Part shown: in pieces, positions 6,947 to 13,169 of the stretch
Numbering within the stretch: the stretch's first letter is position 1
Layout: the number at the start of each line of letters is the position of its first letter
DNA from: Clostridia bacterium
GTDB lineage: Bacteria > Bacillota_A > Clostridia > Oscillospirales > SIG627
DNA: 13,345 nucleotides
Assembly (NCBI GenBank): GCA_017508505.1
Contig: JAFVYT010000152.1
Coordinates: 1 to 13,345 of the forward strand
Direction: 5' to 3'
Position numbers and translations under genes: made by a program
The notes under the pieces: generated by a model
The model's input: the letters and a program-made list of their open reading frames with translations, nothing else
What the model was told of the DNA's origin: nothing
Database searches by the model: none

Positions 6947-8539
6947 TTAGCCGATTCGGTAAACGCTGACCTCCCAAGGGAGCAGGGTGCCGTCCCGAAG
7001 GGTGTCCATCCCCTCCTCGCAGTTGGTCAAAAGACGCTCTGCGGAAGGGACGCGGAGGGAGTCGGGAACCTCGAAGGAGGTCTCCTCTCCGCAGAAGTTT
7101 GCCACCACAAGAAGGGTCTCCTCCTTGCGAAGCCTCGTCAGGCTCTGATAGTAGCGGAAAATGGAATCGGGAGAGGCCAGATCCCGCTTCAGGTTGATCT
7201 CGGGATAGCGGGGATTCAGCTTCAGCCAGGGCTTTCCCGTGGTAAAGCCCGCGTTCTCGGAGTCGTCCCACTGATAGGGGGTACGGGCATTGTCGCGGCT
7301 GGTGCGTGCCACCTCGGCCAGCGCCTCGTCGGGGGAGACACCGTTTTCCACCAGGGCGTGATAGGGCCCTACGGTGTAGCAGCAGTTGTAATCCTCGATG
7401 GAGTCAAAGCGCACGTTCACCATACCGATCTCCTCTCCCTGATAGATGAAGGGAATGCCGGGGGTGGTGTGGCTCAGGGTTGCGAGGAGCTTGGCGGAGC
7501 GGGTGCGGAACTTACCGTCGTCTCCGTGCTGGGACACCTGCCGCTGGCTGTCGTGGTTGGACAGATACTGGATGTAGGTGCCGCCCATTTCGCCGACCCT
7601 TGCCCATTCGGACTGCACGCGGCGGAACTGCTCCGCAGAAAGGCGCGGCCCCTTGCGGCTGGCAAGCTGGAAGTGGTAAATGCTGTCCAATTCCTTCCGC
7701 TCGGGCAGGATGTAGTTGGGCGCGTTTTTCGGGGTAACGCCCGCGCCCTCTCCCATGGTGAAGCAATCGTCTCTGCCGAAGACGCGCTCGTTGATCTCCC
7801 GCAGGATTTCGTGGATGCCCTCCACGTCGGTGCACATCTCACGGTCAATCACAAAGCCGTTGCGGTCGGTCTTTGTGGGAGCCTTTTTGGAATCGGGGAA
7901 GCCGGGCATCTTCTTCAGACGGGTGATCACGTCCAGACGGAAGCCGTCCACCCCGAAGTCCAGCCACCAATTGAGCATTTTGTAGATCTCCTCCCGAAGA
8001 GGCTGATACTCCCAGTTCAGATCGGGCATTTTGATGCCGTACTGATGCAGGTAATACTCCCCTGCCACCTCGTCGTACTGCCAGGCGGAGCCGTTGCCCT
8101 CGTTGAAGTAGCCGCCCCAGTTGTTGGGCTCGGAGCCGTCGGCCTTCGGGGGCTGCCAGATATAGTAATTGCGGTAGGGATTGTCCTTGGACTTTCTGGA
8201 CTCCCGGAACCAGCGATGCTCGTCGGAGCTGTGGTTGAGCACCATATCCATAATGACGCGGATGCCCATGGAATGAGCGGTGTCAAGGAGCTCCTTGAAG
8301 GTATCCAGATCGCCGTAGTCGGGATTGATCGCCTCGTAGTCGGCCACGTCGTAGCCGTTGTCCGCTTGGGGAGAGACGTAGATGGGAGCAAACCAAAGAC
8401 AGGTCACACCCAGATCACGAAGCACGGGGAGCTTTGAAATCACCCCTCGCAGATCTCCCAGACCGTCTCCGTCGGAATCACAAAAGCTCTTGCAGTAGAT
8501 CTCGTATCCCACTGCCTCCTGCCACCATTTTCTTGCCAT
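6947..8539 (-). CDS. GH13 alpha-glucosidase (oligo-1,6-glucosidase type)
   Basis: 530 residues, no signal peptide, so a cytosolic enzyme cleaving short alpha-glucosides. The GH13 regions are all present: DMVLNH (D98, H103), GFRLDVIT with nucleophile D203, GEGAG with acid/base E264, and SNHD with D330. V204 after the nucleophile is the residue linked to alpha-1,6 (isomaltase-type) preference in this group; most relatives fall in subfamily GH13_31. Two oddities: region V reads MPDLN (171-175) rather than the QPDLN typical of oligo-1,6-glucosidases, and domain C is short, with RLRKEE (470-474) running directly into TLLVVANF, so about 30 residues usually between them are absent. Start ATG 8539 has AAAAGGAG eight bases upstream. 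It is divergent from an AraC regulator, its likely controller. Trehalose-6-phosphate hydrolase is an alternative specificity. Confidence 0.9.
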   Translation of the reverse strand: MARKWWQEAVGYEIYCKSFCDSDGDGLGDLRGVISKLPVLRDLGVTCLWFAPIYVSPQADNGYDVADYEAINPDYGDLDTFKELLDTAHSMGIRVIMDMVLNHSSDEHRWFRESRKSKDNPYRNYYIWQPPKADGSEPNNWGGYFNEGNGSAWQYDEVAGEYYLHQYGIKMPDLNWEYQPLREEIYKMLNWWLDFGVDGFRLDVITRLKKMPGFPDSKKAPTKTDRNGFVIDREMCTDVEGIHEILREINERVFGRDDCFTMGEGAGVTPKNAPNYILPERKELDSIYHFQLASRKGPRLSAEQFRRVQSEWARVGEMGGTYIQYLSNHDSQRQVSQHGDDGKFRTRSAKLLATLSHTTPGIPFIYQGEEIGMVNVRFDSIEDYNCCYTVGPYHALVENGVSPDEALAEVARTSRDNARTPYQWDDSENAGFTTGKPWLKLNPRYPEINLKRDLASPDSIFRYYQSLTRLRKEETLLVVANFCGEETSFEVPDSLRVPSAERLLTNCEEGMDTLRDGTLLPWEVSVYRIG

Positions 8540-8568
8540 CGTCACGTCTCCTTTTCGGTATTTTCTCC

Positions 8569-8601
8569 ATTTTAGCAAAAAAAGACCGATTCTTCTATCA
8601 A
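8569..8601 (-). promoter_or_regulatory. Weak glucosidase promoter
   Basis: On the minus strand TAAAAT (8569-8574) is a good -10 box, but the hexamer 17 bp upstream is a poor -35 (TAGAAG, 8592-8597); a better TTGATA (8596-8601) is 21 bp away. A weak -35 fits activator dependence, with the adjacent AraC-type protein as candidate. Confidence 0.45.
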
Positions 8602-8645
8602 AAACGGACTTTTCCTGAGAATAAACCCTTTCATTTCGGACGAAC

Positions 8646-8674
8646 TTGACCGATTTTGCAATTTGTGGTACACT
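8646..8674 (+). promoter_or_regulatory. Sigma-A promoter of the AraC-type regulator gene
   Basis: TTGACC (8646-8651), 17-bp spacer, TACACT (8669-8674). The predicted transcript start is just before AAAAAAGGAGG, so the leader is very short, about 10 bases, and ATG 8690 is the first usable start. Confidence 0.7.
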
Positions 8675-8689
8675 CGAAAAAAGGAGGCG

Positions 8690-9520
8690 ATGAAAACGGA
8701 AGCCCTTGATCTGATCCATCTTCCCCACGGCGAGCGCTTTTCCCTTCAGGAGGTGAAAACCGAGGGGGACTATTCCGCCAAGCACATCCATATGCACGAC
8801 ACCCACGAGATCAATCTCGTCCTCTCCCCCTCCCTTTGCCGCATCCGCTCCAACGGAGCACTTCTGGCGGTGCAGGGGCCTGCGGTGATCCTGCAAAGGC
8901 GGGGCTCCTACCACGCCATCCTTTCCGCCTCGGGGCCCTTCGAAAGCCGCGTGATCTATTTTGACCCCACCGCCGCAGGAGAATCGGGAGAGCGCCTGAT
9001 GAAAAGGACCGCGCTGTTCGATGCGGACGTGGTGGCCCTCCCCTTGACCGAAGGGGATGCCGAGACCGTCCTTTCCTATTATGCCTTGATCCGCGAGCAG
9101 GAGGGGGATGCACGACTGTATCTGGTGCTGAGCCTTCTGGCCTTTTTGGCAAGCCTCGGGGAGCGGGAGCGTCCCGCCTTCTCCCACAGCACCAAGAATA
9201 CCTATATTTTTCCCCTGATCGGAGCGGTGCAGGATCGCCCTTGGAAAAAATGGACCATCGAGACCCTCGGACGCACCTTTCACGTCAGCCCCACCAAGCT
9301 CAAGGGGGACTTTCACGCCGTCACGGGGCAGACGGTGAAGGCCTTCGTCACCCACACCCGCCTGCAGCGGGCGAAGATCCTTTTGGAGGAAAGGGACACC
9401 CCCCTCTCCCAGATCGCCCTTGCCTGCGGCTTTTCGGGGGAGAGCCACCTGATCCGCGCCTTTCGGGACGCCTTCGGCACCACCCCCGGAGCTTGGCGAC
9501 GGGAGCGGGAGAACACGTAA
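8690..9520 (+). CDS. AraC-family transcriptional regulator
   Basis: 276 residues. The N-terminal half is a cupin-like sensor region, with the HIHMHDTHEINLVL signature near residues 32-45. The C-terminal about 90 residues are the AraC DNA-binding domain: the first helix-turn-helix spans TIETLGRTFHVSPTKLKGDF, a linker helix includes LQRAKILLEE, and the second spans LSQIALACGFSGESHLIRAF followed by GTTPGAWR. Such proteins bind a sugar or derivative and activate a nearby operon. The divergent glucosidase gene is the obvious target. AAGGAGG sits only two bases before ATG 8690, an unusually tight spacing. An upstream TTG at 8663 would lie inside the promoter and is rejected. The ligand cannot be inferred. 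Confidence 0.88.
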   Translation: MKTEALDLIHLPHGERFSLQEVKTEGDYSAKHIHMHDTHEINLVLSPSLCRIRSNGALLAVQGPAVILQRRGSYHAILSASGPFESRVIYFDPTAAGESGERLMKRTALFDADVVALPLTEGDAETVLSYYALIREQEGDARLYLVLSLLAFLASLGERERPAFSHSTKNTYIFPLIGAVQDRPWKKWTIETLGRTFHVSPTKLKGDFHAVTGQTVKAFVTHTRLQRAKILLEERDTPLSQIALACGFSGESHLIRAFRDAFGTTPGAWRRERENT

Positions 9521-9570
9521 GCAGACAAAAAGGGGATAGGAAAAAAAGATGCAGAACGGAAAAACTGAGC

Positions 9571-9596
9571 AAAAAGCAAGGTAAACCTTGCTTTTT
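9571..9596. terminator. Terminator after the AraC-type gene
   Basis: Perfect 11-bp stem, AAAAAGCAAGG (9571-9581) with CCTTGCTTTTT (9586-9596), loop TAAA. Suited to stopping the plus transcript, and symmetric enough to act on minus. Confidence 0.8.
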
Positions 9597-9681
9597 GGTT
9601 ACCCGAAGGCGTACAAAGGTACGTCGAGTGGCGAAGTTTGTTCGTAGCAAAGAATGCGTTTTTTTATTTTTATCAAAAAAC

Positions 9682-9715
9682 GGGATTCTTCGGACGTTTT
9701 ATTCCAAAGAATCCC
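9682..9715. terminator. Second terminator hairpin before the convergent gene
   Basis: GGGATTCTT (9682-9690) pairs with AAGAATCCC (9707-9715), with an inner GGA/TCC pair in the loop, A-run upstream and TTTTGTTTT downstream. It probably ends the minus-strand ceramidase-like gene, whose stop is at 9767. Between the two hairpins, 9598-9681 is non-coding and holds a small CGTAC/GTACG hairpin at 9610-9623 and a T-run; nothing else is recognised. Confidence 0.7.
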
Positions 9716-9766
9716 TTTTGTTTTATAGGAATCGGCGGTCTGCGCTTTTTTTACATCCCCTTTGTT

Positions 9767-11293
9767 TTATTCTTCCTCTGCGGCCCGATGCAAAAGCTCC
9801 AGAGTCTCTTCCACGATGATCTGTCCCGCCTCGGGGGTGACCAGATTGTCGTAAAGGCTGGCACCGAAGCCCTTGCCCCAAAGGCCGCGCTCCGTGGGAA
9901 GGTAGGAGCCGCTGTCGGACTCGGGCTGGGCAACGAGCTGCACGACAAAGGTCTGTACGAAGGGACTGCGGGCCTGAGTGCGCTGCTCGTAGTCCATAAA
10001 GATCTCAAAACGGTTGGTGGCAAAGGCCACGTCTCCCACCTGCACCGCGTGCAGCTCCATAGGCAGAGTCGGGGCCGTCTCCTGCTCCTCAAAGCGGCGG
10101 ATGACCTTTTGGTAACGACCCCTCTTTGACATCAGGCCTGAGTTGTACCGCAGATTTTCCTCCGGGGTGCCGTCGTCCCGAAAGGGCTGCGCCTTTTCCT
10201 TCTCCAAGGCAAGAAGCGCGTTTTCGTAATCCTCTCGGCTCACCCTGCGCTTAGGCAGGTGGACGGTGGTGACGAGGTGCCGCAGCACGGGCTCGTGCTC
10301 GATCTCCTTTTTCGCCCAATCGTACACGTCGGCAAAGCACCAAGCGACCCGCTCTGCGATCTCCTTTCGGTTGGCGATCTCGGTCTTGTTTTCCGCAAGG
10401 GTCTCGAGGTCTCCGTATTTTAAGCGATATCGGCGGTCGCGGGCGCGGCGATAATGGAGCTGTCTCGGGGACAGATCCCCCGAGGCGGCGCATTGAGGCA
10501 AAATGAAAATATCCCCGTACCGCTCCCGCACCGCAAGACGCACGTCGTGCCAATAGTCTGCGGAAAGATAGTGCTCCTTCTCCGAGGCCTGGGCGGGGCA
10601 GGGCACGTTGATCACCGCCCCCGTGAGGCGGTCGGACTCGTCAAAGGTGAAAAGGAGATTGACAAAGGGGTTGCCCCCCGTCTCGTAATGGCTGAACATC
10701 GGGTCTGCCGTGCTGCCGTACATTTTCGCGTGGCCGTTTACCCCGTGGGTGGAGTCCTTGACGGCGTCGGGTCTCTCGGAGAGATCATCAAAATAGACCA
10801 CTCTTCGGTTGAAGGAGACCACCGCAAAGCCGTATCCGTAGGAGATGCCCCCGGGGGCCCTTCTTTCGTAGGCCTCCAGAACGGCCTCGACCATCCGAGA
10901 CACGAGAAAATCGCGATAAGCATCGGAGGAGCCGATCTCCACCCCCTCGTGGGGAAGGCTCTCCCCGTCGGAAAAGGAAATGGCCCCGATGCCGCCCACG
11001 TGGGTGGCGGCGGTATGGGTGTGCGTGGCGTTCAGAATGATCTTCTCGGGACAGATCCCGGGGATCGCCTCCTTCACGCGGCTTCGCATTTCATCCAAAA
11101 TGCGGTTGCGGCAATCGATCATATCCCCCGAAACGAATACCGTGGGCTCCCCGTCGCTTTCCAGCACCAAAGCCGTTACGGTCAAGGGGTCCATCACCCC
11201 GCGGGAGATCCGCATATAAAACTGCCCCGACATATTGATGGGCTCGGTAGTGGAAACGTCTCGTGAGGCCCACCCGATCTTGATCCGACTCAT
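9767..11293 (-). CDS. Neutral-ceramidase-like hydrolase, cytosolic
   Basis: 508 residues with the N-terminal fold of neutral/alkaline ceramidases. Matches to the characterised enzymes: opening IGWASRDVS; NATHTHT (H91, H93) where a zinc-binding His is expected; GDLSPR (272-277) against the ceramidase GDVSPN motif holding the catalytic Ser, here S275; RFEIF (E430) and SYLPT (Y464) near the later zinc ligands. The position of the second zinc His reads NVPCPAQ (229-235), with no His. There is no signal peptide, unlike secreted ceramidases, so it probably acts inside the cell on another amide or ester. Substrate unknown. It has its own consensus promoter and is monocistronic. Start ATG 11293 has GGAGGG seven bases upstream. 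Family membership is well supported; ceramidase activity is not. Confidence 0.75.
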   Translation of the reverse strand: MSRIKIGWASRDVSTTEPINMSGQFYMRISRGVMDPLTVTALVLESDGEPTVFVSGDMIDCRNRILDEMRSRVKEAIPGICPEKIILNATHTHTAATHVGGIGAISFSDGESLPHEGVEIGSSDAYRDFLVSRMVEAVLEAYERRAPGGISYGYGFAVVSFNRRVVYFDDLSERPDAVKDSTHGVNGHAKMYGSTADPMFSHYETGGNPFVNLLFTFDESDRLTGAVINVPCPAQASEKEHYLSADYWHDVRLAVRERYGDIFILPQCAASGDLSPRQLHYRRARDRRYRLKYGDLETLAENKTEIANRKEIAERVAWCFADVYDWAKKEIEHEPVLRHLVTTVHLPKRRVSREDYENALLALEKEKAQPFRDDGTPEENLRYNSGLMSKRGRYQKVIRRFEEQETAPTLPMELHAVQVGDVAFATNRFEIFMDYEQRTQARSPFVQTFVVQLVAQPESDSGSYLPTERGLWGKGFGASLYDNLVTPEAGQIIVEETLELLHRAAEEE

Positions 11294-11318
11294 AAAAGCA
11301 CCCTCCGACTTTTTTCTT

Positions 11319-11347
11319 ATCTTAACACCCCCCGCAGGCCTTGTCAA
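11319..11347 (-). promoter_or_regulatory. Sigma-A promoter of the ceramidase-like gene
   Basis: On the minus strand the consensus TTGACA (11342-11347), a 17-bp spacer, then TAAGAT (11319-11324). It begins just after the terminator that ends the preceding gene. Confidence 0.8.
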
Positions 11348-11349
11348 TG

Positions 11350-11390
11350 AAAAAGAATCCCCAAAGCCAATTGGCTTCGGAGATCCCTTT
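11350..11390 (-). terminator. Terminator after the phosphoesterase gene
   Basis: On the minus strand CCGAAGCCAA pairs with TTGGCTTTGG (centre 11370/11371; one G-U), followed by GGATTCTTTTT. The plus strand would have an A-C mismatch, so it favours the minus direction. Confidence 0.7.
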
Positions 11391-11398
11391 GTCGAGGC

Positions 11399-11562
11399 AA
11401 GCGACGCTTGACACAGTCGCAGCCGATTTTGTCCTTACATCGTTCTCATTCTGCGCAGTGAAAATCGAGCGAGACAAGGAAAGCAAGTGAGCCCCGACGG
11501 GAGTTTACTCGACGTAAATGACCGAGGGGTAAGCGACGCTTGACACAGTCGCAGCCGATTTT
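11399..11562. repeat. 32-bp direct repeat pair
   Basis: A 32-bp sequence beginning AAGCGACGCTTGACACAGTC is present twice without differences, at 11399-11430 and 11531-11562, 100 bp apart. The second copy reaches the stop codon of the phosphoesterase gene. The 100 bp between holds the imperfect hairpin 11492-11529. Confidence 0.9.
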
Positions 11563-11574
11563 CACTCGCAGAAT
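11448..11574. mobile_element. MITE-like element with terminal inverted repeats
   Basis: The ends 11448-11467 (ATTCTGCGCAGTGAAAATCG) and 11556-11574 are inverted copies differing by a single missing base. The interior is non-coding and contains a palindromic stem at 11492-11529 (CCCC/GGGG outer, TTTAC/GTAAA inner). Size about 127 bp, no transposase. Terminal inverted repeats around a fold-back core are typical of miniature transposable elements, though no target-site duplication was identified. The right end supplies the last codons and stop of the phosphoesterase gene. Confidence 0.5.
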
Positions 11575-12671
11575 CGGGGAAGAAATAAAAATCTCCTCCC
11601 CTTCTTCTTCTCCTCCTCCCCGACATCACGTTCCTCCGTCATCTCCACAACGTAGGTGCCGTAGGCGGAGCTGAAGCGGTAGGGGCCGTCGGGCAGGTTC
11701 AGGGCGTGCCGCCAAGGGTCGCCGGCAAGGCCGTGGCCGAAGAAGGAGAGACGGCGGTCAAAGGTCATTTCCCGCACCTTGTGTCCCACGCGGCAGGGGA
11801 TGCCGCAAAGGGTGATCTCACTGTTGGGAGGGAGGATCCGTGCCTCGGGAGCAAGGCGGCGAAGCACCGCGGCATCGTCGTGATTTCCCACCACGAGAAC
11901 GAGCTCGGCACCGCTGTTTCGCATCCATTCCAAAAGCCGCCCCGCCTTTTCGGTGTATTCCCCCAAAAGCTCGGGATGCCGCTCGATTTTGACCTCGTCC
12001 GCAAGGTCGCCGGTATGCAGGATCACCTGCGGGCGCACCGCCTCGATGAGATCCCGAAAAAAAGGATAGGTAGCGGACTCCGTATCCCCGATGTGAAGGA
12101 GCCGCGGCCCCTTTAAGTCCTTGAGCCCCTCGAAAAAGAGGGTCTGATCGGACGTCCTCGTGAGCCTCTTTCCCACCTCCCACCTCGTGGGCGTGATGAG
12201 CTCGGAGGGCAAAAAGGAGGTATCGTACACCACGGGAACGGTCTTCCACCGCAAGGGGTCAAGGCTCGTCAGGGCGCAGTCGAAGGGAGCCGCTCCCTCG
12301 GGGATTTTCGGGGCAAAGATGTCCACAAGGATCTCCGAGGCACGCCTTCCCGTCAGAAACAGAAGCTCCCTTTCGGGCCATTTCCCGATCCGATCCCGAT
12401 AGCCCCGACGGATGCGAATGGAGAAATCTCCGTCGGATTCCCCCCCATCGGCACCTCTCAGATCCTCGGCACACTCCAAGGCAGAGCCCGTAATGGCCGC
12501 AATGCAAGCGGCGCTCTCTCTGCAGGGAGCCTCGGAGGAAAACAGCACTTGCCCGCAAAAGCCACGGCTTCTCAGATGCTCCCCCAAAAGGCGCACCGCC
12601 TCCCGACCGCGCTCGGTCAGGCCGAGGCCGTTCCCCTCCGCCTCGCCATAGCAGGAAAAATACTGCAGCAT
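11562..12671 (-). CDS. Degenerate histidine-phosphatase / metallophosphoesterase fusion
   Basis: 369 residues. Residues 1 to about 155 follow the phosphoglycerate-mutase-type histidine phosphatase pattern (YGEAEGNGLGLTERGREAV, SSEAPCRESAACIA, and a late VVYDTSFL). The catalytic RHG is SCYG (6-9), and the second catalytic His region reads LTGRR (106-110). Only the Arg at 51 is kept, so this half is probably inactive. Residues 190 to about 318 are a calcineurin-type metallophosphoesterase: GDTE (D196), HTGDLAD (D222), VGNHDD (N263, H264), GH (H297) and FGHGL (H313). The usual DxH reads DTE and the usual GHxH reads GHGL, so metal binding may be altered. The tail (345-369) is charged and low-complexity, and its end lies in a repeat. 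GGAGG lies eight bases before ATG 12671. Substrate unknown. Confidence 0.75.
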   Translation of the reverse strand: MLQYFSCYGEAEGNGLGLTERGREAVRLLGEHLRSRGFCGQVLFSSEAPCRESAACIAAITGSALECAEDLRGADGGESDGDFSIRIRRGYRDRIGKWPERELLFLTGRRASEILVDIFAPKIPEGAAPFDCALTSLDPLRWKTVPVVYDTSFLPSELITPTRWEVGKRLTRTSDQTLFFEGLKDLKGPRLLHIGDTESATYPFFRDLIEAVRPQVILHTGDLADEVKIERHPELLGEYTEKAGRLLEWMRNSGAELVLVVGNHDDAAVLRRLAPEARILPPNSEITLCGIPCRVGHKVREMTFDRRLSFFGHGLAGDPWRHALNLPDGPYRFSSAYGTYVVEMTEERDVGEEEKKKGRRFLFLPRFCE

Positions 12672-12700
12672 CCCTTCGTCCTCCTACTTTCTTTTCCTTT

Positions 12701-12729
12701 ATTGTATCCTCCCGAGGGCCAACTGTCAA
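12701..12729 (-). promoter_or_regulatory. Sigma-A promoter of the phosphoesterase gene
   Basis: On the minus strand TTGACA (12724-12729), 17-bp spacer, TACAAT (12701-12706): close to full consensus, suggesting steady high transcription. Confidence 0.85.
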
Positions 12730-12892
12730 CCGATTCCCCACCGTAGCAGCCGGGGCTTTGTTATTCCTCGATATACAAATTCGTCCTCTTGCCATTTGAG
12801 AAAACATTCAAAAAATCTATGGGTGGGGGGTTAGCAATATCACCTTCTTATTTGTTATGATAAGGTAAACCTTTAAGAAAGGAGGTGGTATT

Positions 12893-13123
12893 GTGATTAA
12901 GCCATATACGCTTTTTGTGGCAGATTCTGTTATTTTGCCGCAGGCGGCAACTTGGTTTGACTTAAAAGCTTTGGATTGCACATATGAAAGTCCGATTATT
13001 TTAATAGATTCTTCTTGGAATGAATACGATCAAATTGAATACGCTTATAGACTTTTTGAAAAGGAAATCCAAGAAAAATTGTTCAGACCTTGCTGGTTTT
13101 GCTTGGTTGAGTGTAGATTCTAA
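12893..13123 (+). CDS. Small unknown protein in AT-rich DNA, possibly frameshifted
   Basis: 76 residues from a GTG start; GGAGG lies seven bases upstream in AAGAAAGGAGGTGG, a strong site. I do not recognise the family. The first about 60 residues look like a normal soluble protein (FVADSVILPQAATWF, then an acidic helix DQIEYAYRLFEKEIQEK). The last about 14 residues are Cys- and Phe-rich and unlike it. From 13080 another frame gives a more protein-like continuation (SDLAGFAWLSVDSKEEVQ), suggesting a one-base insertion near the A-run at 13074-13078. Composition is clearly more AT-rich than the genes before 12740. The gap 12730-12892 holds no gene; a weak -10 like TATGAT lies near 12856. No neighbour explains its role. 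Confidence 0.55.
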   Translation: MIKPYTLFVADSVILPQAATWFDLKALDCTYESPIILIDSSWNEYDQIEYAYRLFEKEIQEKLFRPCWFCLVECRF

Positions 13124-13141
13124 AGAAGAAGTACAAAAAGA

Positions 13142-13167
13142 AAAAGCCACACTTCCGTGCGGCTTTT
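13142..13167 (-). terminator. Terminator of the four-helix-bundle gene
   Basis: On the minus strand AAAAGCCGCAC, loop GGAA, GTGTGGCTTTT with one G-U pair, then more T residues. It starts a few bases after the minus-strand stop at 13170. On plus the wobble becomes an A-C mismatch, but it may still help end the small gene. Confidence 0.75.
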
Positions 13168-13169
13168 CT

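Noticed and set aside
6920..8437. 505-codon open frame on the plus strand
   Set aside because: Antisense to the glucosidase and overlapping the terminator 6911-6943 at its start; no family features.
8540..9448. N-terminal extension of the glucosidase frame by about 300 codons
   Set aside because: The extra part is antisense to the AraC-type gene and crosses both promoters; the GH13 N-terminus and a good ribosome binding site place the start at 8539.
9638..10129. Plus-strand frame beginning in the hairpin region after the AraC-type gene
   Set aside because: Starts in low-complexity T-rich terminator DNA, then continues antisense to the ceramidase-like gene.
10454..11266. 270-codon open frame on the plus strand
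   Set aside because: Antisense to the ceramidase-like gene, with no domain or ribosome binding site support.
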